From Symbiodinium natans (taxonomy: Eukaryota; Sar; Dinophyceae; Suessiales; Symbiodiniaceae), in assembly GCA_905221605.1 (NCBI GenBank), contig CAJNDS010000324.1:570640-634639 (forward strand): a DNA stretch of 64,000 nt, read 5' to 3'. Position 1 is the stretch's first letter; every line of letters starts with the position of its first letter. Below, piece by piece: positions 1 to 9,367 of this stretch. The notes under the pieces were generated by a model. The model was not told the origin of the DNA, did not search any database, and saw only the letters and a program-made list of their open reading frames with translations. The translations under genes and the position numbers were made by a program.

Positions 1-192
1 AAAGGACCAGAGTTAAGGGAGAACTAACCCTAAGCCCTCAGCACACACCCAAACCCCCTAAACCTGAACGTGTTTCCTGTTATGAGGAACTAAACCCTAG
101 ACCCTAGACCCTATAAACCCTAAACCGTAGTTAGTTACGGTGCCCATGGTACCCCAAAAAGGACTGCCCAAATCCCAGCAAAAGCCCAGCAG
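1..192. repeat. Degenerate telomeric (CCCTAAA-type) sequence at left edge
   Basis: C-strand heptamer variants (ccctaga, ccctata, ccctaaa) are mixed with short unique stretches. The window starts inside this mosaic and not at a clean chromosome end, because the arrays are short and interrupted. No gene is seen before base 193. Confidence 0.7.
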
Positions 193-245
193 AAAGGTGC
201 ATCGTCCTGGACAGAAGCCGGCCCCGACCTCTGCCAGTGTTCAGG
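193..245 (+). CDS. Candidate micro-exon, product unknown
   Basis: A unique island lies between C-strand repeats on the left and G-strand repeats on the right. It follows an AGCAG acceptor-like sequence and ends at TTCAG|GGTTAGG. All three + frames are open because the piece is short. The most protein-like reading contains RCIVLDRSRPRPLPVF. It is inferred as an exon from position only. Confidence 0.2.
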
Positions 246-298
246 GTTAGGGTCTTAGGGTTTAGGGTTTAAGGTTTAGGGTTTAGGGTTTAGGGTTC
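246..298 (+). repeat. Interstitial telomeric array, G-strand
   Basis: Short run of TTTAGGG units with a few variants directly after the candidate exon. This is the first instance of the exon / G-strand-array arrangement seen throughout the window. Confidence 0.8.
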
Positions 299-461
299 AA
301 GTCGTACCGTCATTCCCTCTGTTTGAAGTTTCCAGGTGCCCTTATGAGTATCCAAACAAGGTCACTGTCTTCCTTATGCGGAAGCTTGGTTCAGGGTTGG
401 GGTGCCTGGCTTTGTACTAGCTATGCATAGTCTGAGGTTTAGGGTTTCGGGGGGTAGAGGG

Positions 462-552
462 AGGGAGGGAGAGAGAGAGAGAGAGAGAGCGCGAGAAAGA
501 GAGAGAGAGAGAGAGCGAGTGTGAGTGCGAGAGCGAGAGCGAGGGAGAGAGA
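462..552. repeat. (GA)n microsatellite
   Basis: Impure GA/GC-interrupted dinucleotide tract. Open frames across it read as Ser/Arg-Leu repeats and are not believed to be genes. Confidence 0.85.
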
Positions 553-696
553 CCGTAAAATCCTGAACCCTAAACCCCAATACCCCAACCCCGAAACCCC
601 TGCCCCACTAGGAGAGTTCCAGAACCCGAGGCGCCCAGCGTCGGAGGCTTCCCGACATTCTGTTTTTTTTTCTGACCATTTCTTAAATAAATAAAT

Positions 697-768
697 GAAT
701 ATATATATATATATGTATGTATGTATACATATGTATATAGTGTGTATATATATATATATACGTTAAGC
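697..768. repeat. (AT)n/(GTAT)n microsatellite
   Basis: Alternating AT with ATGT and GTAT variants. It is followed directly by a non-repetitive open stretch at 768-903. Confidence 0.85.
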
Positions 769-903
769 AAAGTCCTGTATACTGCACTTCGATACTGTAA
801 ACCGGCGAGTAGTCTTGTAAAGCAGTCTAGCTCATTGACAGAAGGGTTCTTATACACCAACAAACTCTTGGCACCGCTGCGGACAGACGACCAGAAACCC
901 TAG
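768..903 (+). CDS. Candidate coding stretch, product unknown
   Basis: An open + frame follows the AT tract and runs about 44 codons to a TAG. It has mixed, protein-like composition (for example LYTALRYCKPASSLVKQSS). No family is recognised. The minus strand is also open here, so direction is uncertain. Confidence 0.2.
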
Positions 904-947
904 AAACCCCCATAGAAACCCTGGTAACCTGAGGCCCTTAAGCTTTT

Positions 948-1013
948 GGATCCACCCTCAAGGTCCTGGCCGATGTCCGGATCGATTCCGTCTCCTTCCC
1001 TAGCGGCGCGCCG
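948..1013 (+). CDS. Candidate micro-exon, hydrophobic/charged alternation
   Basis: The island between repeat blocks reads GSTLKVLADVRIDSVSFPSG in the + frame, with an internal AAG|GTC. The strand-like alternation would suit a beta-rich domain such as C2, but it is too short to assign. The right flank returns to TTTAGGG-like sequence. Confidence 0.3.
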
Positions 1014-1200
1014 ATAGGGCTTAGGGTGCTCTAATCTGTTAAAGATTACTGGCAACCTTTCGGGGTTCAGGGTTTATAGAGTTTGTGAGGCTCATAGTGC
1101 TTGCGGGGCTTGTTGGGTTTTGGGTTTGTTTTCAGGTCTGGGGCCTTTAGATTATATTTGGGTGGAAGTTGTCTGTCGTGGCAAGTCTGTCTAAGTTTTT

Positions 1201-1268
1201 GATGTATGCCATGTATGCCCGGAAGAGAAGGCCAGTGCTAAAGGCCTACAGCTGTTCCTGACGTGCAG
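1201..1268 (+). CDS. Candidate micro-exon with a Cys pair
   Basis: Open frame DVCHVCPEEKASAKGLQLFL, ending in TGCAG|GGTCTGA ahead of CCCTAAA repeats. The CxxC pair could bind metal, but there is no partner pair in view. No family is recognised. Confidence 0.3.
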
Positions 1269-1310
1269 GGTCTGAACCCATTCCCTAAACCCTAAACCCT
1301 AAACCCCAAA

Positions 1311-1362
1311 CCCACTTTGGACCTGGAACTGCAAGATGGTCTCGTGGTCTGCAACTTTGAGT
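1311..1362 (+). CDS. Candidate micro-exon
   Basis: Open frame PTLDLELQDGLVVCNFES between C-strand repeats (left) and G-strand repeats (right). Composition is protein-like. Splice edges are not obvious. Confidence 0.28.
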
Positions 1363-1379
1363 CTTGAGTTTAGTATTCG

Positions 1380-1450
1380 GGTTTACGGTATAGGGTTTCG
1401 GGTTTAGGGTTTAGAGTTTGGGGTTTGGGGTTTAGGGTTTAGGGTTTAGG
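1380..1450 (+). repeat. Interstitial telomeric array, G-strand, with variants
   Basis: TTTAGGG with TTTCGGG, TTTGGGG and TTTAGAG variants. Confidence 0.8.
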
Positions 1451-1490
1451 CTTTCCAAACCCCTGAGGCAGTTTTTCCCTAACACTTTAC

Positions 1491-1870
1491 GCACGAGCCC
1501 TCGGAAAGGAGGCTGTTGAAACCATGAGACCATAGTTCATGGGATCGATAACTGCTCCCATCATAGCACCCTACCCCCCCCCCCCCCCCCCGGGCCCAAA
1601 AGCAAAAAAACATCATAAACCAAAAATGCTTCGATTTGGGTTCTTGTCGTAGGGCGGTTGCATGGTCCCTTTGTATGAACCCTTCGAAGACCCCCTTTCT
1701 TCCCTTTAACAACCCAAGGGCCCTTACTTCAGAACCCTTGTAAAGGAGGCAGGGGACCATATCAAGGGTCCATGTTGGTCGGTTCTTAACAAAAGCTCCC
1801 CTTCAAGGGTGCCCTAAACGTTAGGGGGCCACCCTTTGGTAGCAACCGAAAAAGGAACCATGATTCAGGC
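1491..1870. repeat. Hairpin-type non-coding region with a poly-C tract
   Basis: Contains a C homopolymer of about 15 nt (near 1576-1592) and an imperfect inverted pair (CCCTCGGAAAGGAGGC near 1498, CCTTGTAAAGGAGGC near 1736 in direct form). A second hairpin-like stretch covers about 1750-1870. I see no convincing gene. Confidence 0.45.
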
Positions 1871-2004
1871 AAATGTGATCCTATGTTCACCCTAGCTACC
1901 TCCTACACAGATCTTTTGGCCCGAAACCCTTGGGACTCGAAACCCTAAACGCTAACCCCTATAAACCCTAAACCCTGAACCCTAAACCCCAAGACATGAA
2001 ACAG

Positions 2005-2083
2005 TGGAGGCTACCAGACTGTCTTCCTGGCGACACATAGGCTGTGCCGTGGACAGTACGAGGCTCCCGGTGTGCTTTCTCAG
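2005..2083 (+). CDS. Candidate micro-exon
   Basis: The island has CCCTAAA repeats to the left and TTTAGGG repeats to the right. It is preceded by ACAG and ends TCTCAG|GTTTGAGG. One + frame is open throughout (EATRLSSWRHIGCAVDST and on), the next contains a stop. Good boundary geometry, no recognised family. Confidence 0.35.
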
Positions 2084-2213
2084 GTTTGAGGGTCGTTTGG
2101 GGTTTAGGGTTTAGGGTTTAGGGTTTAAGGTTTTGAGGTTTTTCCGATATCCAAGCCCTCCCTAAGCGTTCCACTCCAGATTGTGCTCCTCATGAACTCG
2201 TGATACTGCTTGG

Positions 2214-2288
2214 GTGTCTGTCTGTGAAACTGTGTGGCTGAAGATCGCGTTGCTTTGTTCCGATGTCGTGCCCTATTCGGCAGAAAAC
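2214..2288 (+). CDS. Candidate coding stretch, hydrophobic
   Basis: Open frame of 25 codons including VCETVWLKIALLCSDVVPYS, ending at a TAG. No repeats inside. No recognised family. Confidence 0.25.
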
Positions 2289-2289
2289 T

Positions 2290-3390
2290 AGTGCTTCGCA
2301 AAGAAGCCTAAAGTCCTAAAGCCCTAAAACCTTAGAACCCTAAAACCCTAAAACCCCAAAACCCTAGAACCCTAAACCTTGAGCCCTAAACCCTAACCTA
2401 AATCTTACGGTTTAGGGTTTAAGGCTACAGCCTGAGGGGGGTTCTAGATGGGAAGGACAGCTGTGAAGAGGCAGGTGCCCGATATCCCTCAGCCCGAACA
2501 CGGGGGTCTAAGGTTTGGGGGTTTAGGGTTTAGGGTTGAGGGTTGAGGGTTTAGGGTTTAGGGTTTCCGGTTTGGGGGTTCGGGTTTAGGGTTTAGGGTT
2601 TAGGGTTTCGGGTTTTGGGGGTTAGGGTTTAGGGTTTGGGAGTTTTGGTTTTAGGTTTTGGGCGTTTGGGGTTTGGGGCTTGTGGTTTAGGGTTTGGGGG
2701 TCAGGGCTTAGGGTTCTCACAAGGTTCAGACTCCAAGAGGTAGGAGCAGAACGTGGAATTAAAGTTCTCACTGGGGGGGAAGATAGGGAAGTAGGGATGA
2801 GTTACTTTACCCACCCTAAATCTTATAAACCTTAAACCCAAGCTTGTTTGAAGAGGTTGGGACGGCTTCCCCCCTTCACGGGTGTGGGGTGGGTTTCGGG
2901 TTTAGGAGTTTCGCGTTTAGGGTTTAGGGTATTGGGCCCGGTTTGGGGTTCAGGGTTTAGGTTTTAGGGTTCAGGTTGATTCGGTTTGAGCGTCCAACAT
3001 GGTTATAAAGCTGAGGGCGTAGGGCGCTTGAGAGTCTAAGGTTCAGGACTTTAGCTGCGTGTCCTAGCTATGCCAACAAGCCACCTGCTACTGGTACCCG
3101 AAACCTAAACCCTAAACCCTAAGCCCTAAACCCTAAACCCTAAACTCGCAAAGCTCATTCTTCGCCATCCTAAAGTTGTGGCCACCGACCCGAACTACTC
3201 AGCCCTACCCTACCCAAATATGGGGGTTTATGAAATAAGGGGACCCTTACTATACACCCCCCAAAATAGTGGGAATTTAATAAGGACCCCAATGAGGTAC
3301 TCCGAATTTGTAGCCCAGGTCGCTCCTCGTTAAGTCGAATGGAATCGTTCTCTGCGGTGAAAACCTAAACCCCGAAAGCCTTAAACCCTC
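2290..3390. repeat. Degenerate telomeric mosaic
   Basis: Alternating blocks: C-strand 2310-2400, G-strand 2404-2430 and 2515-2720, G-strand 2880-2970, C-strand 3095-3145. Between them lie small unique islands. One at 2440-2512 reads VLDGKDSCEEAGARYPSART and could be an exon. The rest carries nothing I can support. Confidence 0.5.
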
Positions 3391-3393
3391 CCT

Positions 3394-3498
3394 AAGGGTC
3401 CATGTACTTGATTTTTATATACTTGGGCCCCAAAGTCCCTATATAGGAAGTACTTTAAGGCCCAAGTATATAATAATCAGGTACATGGACCCTTAGGG
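3394..3498. mobile_element. MITE-like hairpin element, family B, copy 1
   Basis: Outer inverted repeat CCTAAGGGTCCATGTAC at the left pairs with GTACATGGACCCTTAGG at the right. An inner inverted pair is ATACTTGGGCC / GGCCCAAGTAT. It is about 105 bp, non-coding and best preserved of the family. Related copies lie near 47326, 59264 and 61658. Confidence 0.75.
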
Positions 3499-3514
3499 CC
3501 TCATATGATCCACG

Positions 3515-3664
3515 CTTGGGAGAGGTCTGGTGGGTGGTGCGAACTCGCTCCGGCCCGTACGTCGCTTGGCTGCAAGTATACTTGACCCACGTCGTGAGCA
3601 GGCCTATGTCTTGAAACCTTCAAGCCACACACTCAATCCACGCTGCCCCTTCAACCGGACTCCC
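3515..3664 (+). CDS. Candidate coding stretch, product unknown
   Basis: An open + frame of 50 codons with no telomeric units and mixed composition (for example SLRPVRRLAASILDPRREQA) ends at a TAA where CCCTAAA repeats resume. Longer than most chance frames here. No family recognised. Confidence 0.3.
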
Positions 3665-3819
3665 TAAACCTTGTAAACCCTTTTAACCCTCTGAACCCTA
3701 TGACCTCCATAAACCTTAGAAGCCCTGTACACCCTTGAAACCTTATAAATCCCATAGACCCTGAAAACCCAAAAAACCCTGTAGAATCTCAAAACCCTAA
3801 ACCCACCCTCGGATCCCAG

Positions 3820-3888
3820 GTTCAGCGAACGCGGGGTTTCTACGTGGAGGCGCCCACTTGCGATACTCCTCCTGGGGGTGTGGACCCC
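3820..3888 (+). CDS. Candidate micro-exon
   Basis: Preceded by TCCCAG and open for 23 codons (VQRTRGFYVEAPTCDTPPGG). The right side is CCTAAACC, so here a C-strand repeat follows the island, unlike the common arrangement. No recognised family. Confidence 0.3.
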
Positions 3889-4317
3889 CCTAAACCGTGC
3901 CTGGGCACCACCAGTGCTTAGGTGGGTTTGGGTGAAGGATGTAGCGTTTTGAGGGTTCATAGGATGCATAGGATTAATAGGGCTTATAGGGTTCAAAGGA
4001 TTTATAGGGTTCACAGATCAAGGTTTTCGGGTTCAATTTTTCAGGCTTGTTTGATCGTATTTGTAGAAGGCTTTTGCGGCTTCTTCAAGGGGGTACTCAT
4101 AGGGTGTGCTTACGTGGGCTTCTACAGGGCTCCAGGCTTGGGGGCAGAAATAGCGCGGCCAAGGGCCGGGAAAGGTTTAGGGTTTAGGGTGAAGGGTTTT
4201 GGGTTAGGGTTTAGGGCTACGTTTTAGGGTTTAGGGTTTAGGGTTTAGGGGTAACCCACTTCTTGTTCAGCAACACGTCGGGTTTACATAGGGTTTGAAG
4301 GGGTTGTCCTTACTGAG

Positions 4318-4350
4318 GCGGTCTCAAGGATGGCCACCCCCTTGCGCAAG
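4318..4350 (+). CDS. Candidate micro-exon with GTGTGT donor
   Basis: A short island bounded by CTGAG| and |GTGTGTCAAA, reading AVSRMATPLRK. G-strand repeats precede (4170-4255) and follow (from 4363). Only 33 nt, so support is positional. Confidence 0.25.
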
Positions 4351-4362
4351 GTGTGTCAAAGG

Positions 4363-4459
4363 TAGGGTTTAGGGTTTAGGGTTTAGGGTTTAGGGTTTAG
4401 GGTTTAGGGTTTAGGGTTTAGGGTTTAGGGTTTAGGGTTTAGGGTTTAGGGTTTAGGGT
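4363..4459 (+). repeat. Interstitial telomeric array, ~14 perfect TTTAGGG units
   Basis: Uninterrupted heptamer array, G-strand on +. Confidence 0.95.
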
Positions 4460-4540
4460 ATACATAAGATATGTGTGAGAGTCATATTTACGGTGGTAGG
4501 AGAAGGGACTCCTACTATCCCTGAAAGGTTTAGGGCTTAA

Positions 4541-4774
4541 AGGGCAACCGAAAACTCTTTTTCTAACACCGGAGAACCCTGCACATCTAACTCGCTAGCC
4601 ATTCGGAACGGTATCAAGCTTCCCCTATTGCTGACAAAAAAGTCTGGTTGCGAATCATTCTGGGCAGGCGTTGAAAAGGGTGTATCCCTGGACCCGAAAC
4701 CACGCGCCATGAACAACACAAACCTGAAAGCTCTCAGCCCTAAACACAACGCGCCTTCGATCCACCACTTCTAA
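4541..4774 (+). CDS. Candidate 77-codon open frame
   Basis: Open + frame from after a TAA at 4538 to a TAA at 4772, free of repeat units, with mixed composition (for example NGIKLPLLLTKKSGCESFWA). A minus frame of 70 codons overlaps, so strand is unsure. No family recognised and no good start codon at the left end, so it would be an internal or terminal exon. Confidence 0.3.
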   Translation, partial: RATENSFSNTGEPCTSNSLAIRNGIKLPLLLTKKSGCESFWAGVEKGVSLDPKPRAMNNTNLKALSPKHNAPSIHHF

Positions 4775-5029
4775 CCAAGGGCACTTGCACTGACGGAGAT
4801 GCCGTGAGTTCGGCTGTGCTCTGCTGTACATACGCTGGGATGTGGTTCAGGGTTTAGGGGGTCAGTGGTTTGGAGTTTAGGGGTTCTAGTCGCCTGCTAA
4901 CCCTAAGCCCTGGAAGAAGTTGAGTATCGTGCTTCGAGGGCCAACGGTACATAATCCGTTCCCCCAAATATTAACCCCCCCTCCCTTGTAAAGAATAAAC
5001 AACGAATCCCCAAGGCGGTTTTAGAATGT

Positions 5030-5050
5030 AGGCGGGGGGGGGGGGGGGGT
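5030..5050. repeat. Poly-G tract
   Basis: Run of about 18 G. Similar G or C homopolymers recur across the window. Confidence 0.9.
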
Positions 5051-5059
5051 CCTAATCGT

Positions 5060-5314
5060 TTGTCCGAACAAACAGCCCGTCCTGGTTTCTGCTTCAGGCT
5101 TCCGACTCCCCCCCAACTCGGTAGAGGCTGTAAAAGGGGCGGCTACAGGATCGGCTTGTGGGGGGGTTGGCGAATGAAAGAGAAGAAGAGATCTCGTTTG
5201 CTCTCATATGGTACTGGCTACGAAGTATTTGGAGTGTCGATTCAGATCTTCCAGTGTGTGGCAGAAGTTCGCGCAGAGGGGGAACCCCGAAACAATGAAA
5301 CCCTAAAGCCCTAA
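5060..5314 (+). CDS. Candidate coding stretch after poly-G tract
   Basis: A frame of 84 codons is open to the TAA in CCCTAAAGC. The most protein-like part is 5190-5280; two frames are plausible there (one contains GYEVFGVSIQIFQC, the other a Trp-rich segment). No family recognised. Confidence 0.22.
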   Translation: MSEQTARPGFCFRLPTPPQLGRGCKRGGYRIGLWGGWRMKEKKRSRLLSYGTGYEVFGVSIQIFQCVAEVRAEGEPRNNETLKP

Positions 5315-5567
5315 AACCCTAAACCCTAAACCTTAAACCCTAAACCCTAAATCCTAACTCGTACGGATCTCTGTACAGCACCGAAGCCCGTGGCACCTGC
5401 TGCCCGCCTCCAGTGGTCCGCGGCCGAAAACTGAACCCCGAAATTCAAGACCTAAGCTCCTACGCCCCTAAGTCCCTAAGCACTCCCGAAAGCCCTAATC
5501 CTTAAACCCCTAGTACTAAACCCCCTAAACCCTGAACCCTAAACCCTAAACCCTGAACCCCTTCAGC

Positions 5568-5693
5568 CCTTTCGCCCTTCTTTGGGCCCGGGATGACGCG
5601 GACCGCAGGCTGAGCGCTCGCCATAGTGGGCTTTGTGGCCTGCATTTGTGTCTAAGGGAAGCTACATGGTACCTTACAGTCTTGAGAGGGTTC
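5568..5693 (+). CDS. Candidate exon, 42 codons
   Basis: After a CCCTAAA block and CTTCAG, a + frame is open to a TGA at 5694, reading FALLWARDDADRRLSARHSG and on. There is no repeat inside. One of the longer islands. No recognised family. Confidence 0.32.
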
Positions 5694-5812
5694 TGAAGTA
5701 GGCGCTGGGCTTTTTTATAGGGAATATAAGGGGTGTTTCTTAGGGTCGCCCAACGAAAGACCCATATTGAGGACCTCGAAATACCTTCTTAGACCATACC
5801 CCCCTTTTGTAG

Positions 5813-5971
5813 GGTGCTGGGCCCAGAACTGTACCCGGCAGTGTCATCGGCTTTGGAAGGGGCACTAAAAGATCTGTTGCCCACCCCCCCGCCCCCGCCC
5901 CCTCCACACCCCTGCGTGTGTCGGGGCGCCAATTCCGCATGGTACTTACTGCCGCTGCGCGCGTGACGCCC
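5813..5971 (+). CDS. Candidate exon, Pro/Arg-rich 53 codons
   Basis: Open from a TAG to the TAA of the following CCCTAAA array. It contains VPGSVIGFGRGTKRSV, then a Pro-rich segment, then GRQFRMVLTAAARVTP. A minus frame is also open. No recognised family. Confidence 0.28.
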
Positions 5972-6017
5972 TAAACCCTAAACCCTGCAAACCTTAAACT
6001 CTAAACCATAAAAGGGG

Positions 6018-6098
6018 GCCCATGTAACTGCCCTAAGACTGTGCGTCTGTCTCACCCGCACGTGCGTGAACCTCGCAGACTGCTTGGAGCTTGGGCAA
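6018..6098 (+). CDS. Candidate micro-exon, Cys/Leu-rich
   Basis: Island of 27 codons between C-strand repeats (left) and G-strand repeats (right): AHVTALRLCVCLTRTCVNLA and on. The right edge GGGCAA|GTTGTT offers a GT donor. Confidence 0.33.
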
Positions 6099-6219
6099 GT
6101 TGTTCGGTTTAGTTTAGGCTTTAGGGTTTATAAGGTTTAGGCTTTAGGGTTTAGGGGTTTAGGGTTTAGGGTTTAGGGTTCAGGGTTTAGGGTTTAGGGT
6201 TTGTGAGCTCCGGTTTAAG

Positions 6220-6430
6220 GAATTGGTTCATGAACTAGGGGTTCGGATGGTAGTTTCCTGGGCTGTAGGTCTCGTATCAGATGGAGTCAAATTCGAGTTC
6301 CAAGCTTGCGATATCAGTGGGCACGGCAAATATTGGCAGGGAGCCGACAAAACAAATGGCAAGCAACAAGCAAACAACCCGTCATCCGAAAGTTCCGATG
6401 AATGCTCTCAACTTTTGCAAGCCCCGAACC
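6220..6430 (+). CDS. Candidate exon, ~70 codons
   Basis: Open frame with no repeat units and protein-like composition (for example VSDGVKFEFQACDISGHGKY, then a Ser/Asn/Gln-rich tail). It follows a G-strand array and runs into C-strand-like AACCC repeats, where the frame ends. No recognised family. Confidence 0.38.
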
Positions 6431-6581
6431 CTGAACCTTGAAACCCAAAACCAAAACCCCAAACCCAAAAACCCCAAGCCCAAAAGACCCCTAACCCACC
6501 CAAAACCCCAAACCCCAAACCCCAAACCCAAAAACGGCAAACCCCAAAACCTCAAAACCCCAAACCCCAAATCACCTGCAG

Positions 6582-6664
6582 GGGATTCGGCCTGGATCTG
6601 GGGGTGATGGCTTCTGTCTGGAGCGCTTTCAGGGCGGTCCAGCCGGGGGTCCCGGACGTGAAGG
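6582..6664 (+). CDS. Candidate micro-exon, acceptor CTGCAG and donor in TTTAGGG array
   Basis: Bounded by CACCTGCAG| on the left and GTGAAGG|GTTTAGGG on the right. The best frame reads GFGLDLGVMASVWSAFRAVQ and on. Left flank is C-rich repeat, right flank is a perfect G-strand array. Strong boundary geometry, family not recognised. Confidence 0.4.
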
Positions 6665-6722
6665 GTTTAGGGTTTAGGGTTTAGGGTTTAGGGTTTAGGG
6701 TTTAGGGTTTAGGGTTTCGGGT
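6664..6722 (+). repeat. Interstitial telomeric array, G-strand
   Basis: Eight TTTAGGG units directly after the candidate exon end. Confidence 0.95.
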
Positions 6723-6778
6723 TAGAGTCTAGGGTCCAGAGTTTAGGGCTAATTAAAGCCCTAAACCCTTATAAAGAG

Positions 6779-6844
6779 CACCCCAGGAACAGAGCAGGCA
6801 GATCCTTGTACCTCTATTCCTACTATACTGAATATGATTTGCAA
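6779..6844 (+). CDS. Candidate micro-exon with canonical GTAAGG donor
   Basis: AAAGAG| precedes and |GTAAGGATG follows. Open for 22 codons (TPGTEQADPCTSIPTILNMI). The donor is the classic eukaryotic form, unlike the telomere-derived donors elsewhere. Confidence 0.4.
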
Positions 6845-7228
6845 GTAAGGATGCGGGGACTTGCGCTAGTAGGCTTCAGGGTTTGGGGTTGGGGGTTTGG
6901 GGCTTCGGATTTTGCAGGCGGTGGGGGGGGGGGGGGGGGTTAACGCTTAAGGATTGTTGGTAGGTGTCTTCACCAGGGCACTGAGACATGGAAGATGCCC
7001 AAAAGGAACTAAATATACGAGTTTACGTGCCGTAGCAAGCTTTCACAGGCCGTAGTGGGCTTTGCCCACACAGCTTCCGGAAGCGCAATACAGAAGCAGA
7101 TATATAAGCACAAATGTTATCATTAGCATAAACCTCCTCAGAGTATGCATTCCCAGCAAGTAAGCCCCTATGCCAGGATCTTCAACATGTAGTGCTCAGC
7201 CTTGCCCCGACAAGAGTCTTACTCTAAG

Positions 7229-7295
7229 CAGCAGTACATTGATCGAAGCATCTTCGACCGCCTCCTTTGGGGCCCCGCATCCTGTGATTTGCAGG
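7229..7295 (+). CDS. Candidate micro-exon
   Basis: Open frame QQYIDRSIFDRLLWGPASCD, preceded by CTAAG and ending GATTTGCAGG|GTGTGCC. The same frame is open upstream from 7202. Composition is convincing. Right flank is a long C-rich telomere-variant block. Confidence 0.42.
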
Positions 7296-7735
7296 GTGTG
7301 CCTAAACCCTCAAACCCTCAAAACCCCGAAAACCCCAAACGCTACACCCAGAACCCTAACAAACCCCTAAACCTAAGCCCCCAACCCCGAAACCAAACCC
7401 CAACCCTCCAACCCCAAACCCTCAAACCCCTAAACCTCCAACCCCCAAAAACGGACCCAAAGGCCTAAACCCCAAACCCCAAACCCTAAACCAAACCGTC
7501 CCAACACCCAAAACCCAAAACCCTAAACCCCCACCCCGTCCCAAGCCCTAAACCCGAATCCCCAACCCCCCAACACCTGCCCCCCCCCCCCCCCCCCCCT
7601 ACCGCCAAAAGCAAAAAAGCAAACAAGACAAAAAAAAACTACCCCCAAACCCCAAACCCCTGAACCCCCAACCCCAGACCCCCTAACCCCCAAAACCTTC
7701 AAAACCCCCAAACCCCCAAGCCGCCCCTCCCGCCC
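7296..7735. repeat. C-rich telomere-variant block with poly-C tract
   Basis: AACCC, CCCCAAA and CCCTAAA variants, with about 20 C near 7579-7598. Open frames across it are Pro/Asn/Lys repeats and were discarded. Confidence 0.7.
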
Positions 7736-7747
7736 CAAAAAACTCCC

Positions 7748-7819
7748 CAACACGAGGCATCCCTGGAGTCCGCAGATCCTTTGCTGGACGTCGGCGGAGA
7801 CATGCTGAAAAGCGAGGCG
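7748..7819 (+). CDS. Candidate micro-exon with GTTAGG donor
   Basis: Exactly 24 codons: QHEASLESADPLLDVGGDML and on, ending AGCGAGGCG|GTTAGGG. C-rich repeats lie left and G-strand type right. Acidic/hydrophobic composition looks real. Confidence 0.42.
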
Positions 7820-7829
7820 GTTAGGGTTC

Positions 7830-8560
7830 ATGGGGGTGCTTGGTTTTAGGGTCTATGGGGTTAGCATAGTTTTTGTATTTGTGGTATTTTGTGTTTTTTT
7901 AGTTTTTAGATAGGGTTTTTCTAATGGGCTTTTATGTGGTAATCACAGGGTTTCTAGGGTTTGTAGGGTTTAAGGGTTTGGCAGGGTGTAGGGGGTGCAG
8001 GTTAAAGTTTGGGGCTTCGGTGTTGGGGTCTTGGGAGTTTAGGGTGTAGGGCTCATAGGGTTTAGGGTTTAGGGTTTGAGGTTTTGGCTTTGAGGCCTTA
8101 GGAGGTATTCAGGGGCCTCGCCGCCGGCCGCTGGAGCCATAAACCCTAAACCCTAACCTTTTTTAAACACTGAACCCGAAACCCTAAATCCGAAACCCTA
8201 GACCCTAAACCCCAACACCCTGAACATTTCTCCTCTGAGAAGTCCCGATCGCCGCTGGCAGCAGGGCGAATTTGGAGTTTTAACCTTGGAGGTTTAGGGC
8301 TTGCGGATTAAGGTTTAGGATGAAGGGGTTTATGTTTAGAGTTTAGGGTTTAAAGTTTAGGATTTAAGTGCCTTTCGACATGGAGGTTGGAGTTCACAGA
8401 AACCCGAAACCTTAAGCCCTAAACGCGAAAGCCACTACAGACCCGACCAGCTGCCTTCTAGGGGTTAAGGGTTCAGGGTTTTTGGGGCTTCGAGTTTAGG
8501 GTTATTTCTAGGGCTTAGCCCCTGAACCCTGACCCCCAAACCCTTAGGGTCTTTGGGTTT
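7830..8560. repeat. Degenerate telomeric mosaic, both strands
   Basis: G-rich variants 7850-8100, C-strand 8135-8225, G-rich 8280-8375, and mixed to 8560. A small island at 8230-8285 (EKSRSPLAAGRIWSFN) may be an exon. Nothing else is supportable. Confidence 0.5.
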
Positions 8561-8573
8561 AGAGTTTAATAAA

Positions 8574-8651
8574 GACTGCGAGGCAATCCGACACAAGGCG
8601 CGGAAAGCCATGCTGCAGCGAATGCTCCCTGACAGCAAGACCCACCTCCCG
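8574..8651 (+). CDS. Candidate micro-exon, basic
   Basis: Open frame DCEAIRHKARKAMLQRMLPD and on, 26 codons, with helix-like amphipathic spacing. Flanks are TTTAGAG-type left and CCCTAAA-type right, the reverse of the usual arrangement. The minus strand is also open. Confidence 0.35.
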
Positions 8652-8790
8652 AACCCTAAAATGCACGTCCTAAACCCTCTATACCCTCAAATGCCCTAAA
8701 CTTTAAACCTGCAACCCTCAAGAACCACAACACACATCCCTGCAGCCCTGAACCCCTAAGCTGCCTACCCTAAACCCAAAACCCGAAACC

Positions 8791-8859
8791 CTACGCCAAG
8801 ACGTCCCTTGGGTCTTCATTGTGCAAGATCCACTCAAGGACCCTACCAACAAACCAGAG
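8791..8859 (+). CDS. Candidate micro-exon
   Basis: Open frame LRQDVPWVFIVQDPLKDPTN and on. It continues open into a Pro/Thr stretch up to 8960. No recognised family. Confidence 0.33.
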
Positions 8860-9006
8860 CATGCCCCCACCCCCCCCACAAAATCACCTTCAAACCCGAA
8901 GCCCTTAAACCAACACATTCTGTTAAAGCGCCATGTTCACTCAAAAAGAAACTCCTGACTCCTAAACCCTAAACCCTAACCCCAAAACCTTAAACCTTAT
9001 GGTCCC

Positions 9007-9098
9007 AATCGGAGTGGGGAAGAGGCATGTCCGGCAATCGGCTCGATGGCAAAGTTCGCTCAGACGAAACCGCTGCGGAAGGGCAGCGTCGCGAGCAG
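9007..9098 (+). CDS. Candidate micro-exon with GTGCCT donor
   Basis: Open frame NRSGEEACPAIGSMAKFAQT and on, ending GCGAGCAG|GTGCCTGC. CCCTAAA repeats lie on both sides at a short distance. Confidence 0.33.
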
Positions 9099-9192
9099 GT
9101 GCCTGCACACCACCCGAAACCCTAAACCCTAAACCCCAAGCCCCAAACATTGAACCCTAAACCTTTCCCCTAAACCCTGAACCCGGAACCAG

Positions 9193-9290
9193 CTTCCGAG
9201 CATCGCCAAAAAAATACTTGGTAGGCACGCGCCACCAAGGTCTTTTGCTGCGGAAGTCGTCTGATGGTCTTGAGCCATGGCAAGTTGCCC
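9193..9290 (+). CDS. Candidate micro-exon
   Basis: After GGAACCAG, one + frame is open (RASPKKYLVGTRHQGLLLRK and on) up to renewed CCCTAAA repeats. No recognised family. Confidence 0.28.
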
Positions 9291-9367
9291 TGCCTCAACC
9301 CTAAACCCTAAACCCCAAACCCTAAATCCTAAACCCGAAACCCTAAACCCTCATTTGGACGCCACTT

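Noticed and set aside
1-300. True chromosome end at the left edge
   Set aside because: Arrays are short, degenerate and in both orientations, and similar blocks recur every kilobase.
374-580. Ser/Leu/Arg-rich minus frame
   Set aside because: GA-microsatellite artefact.
3664-4227. Frames of the type INPLNPISPINPM and VYRVQRIYRVHR
   Set aside because: Translations of degenerate CCCTATAAA / TTTATAGGG units.
7030-7066. Second spliced-leader trace (CCGTAGCAAGC, CCGTAGTGGGC)
   Set aside because: Only the first 6 nt of the leader agree; chance level.
7523-7831. Gly-rich 102-codon minus frame
   Set aside because: Arises from poly-C and CCCCAAA repeats; only the island 7748-7819 on + is retained.
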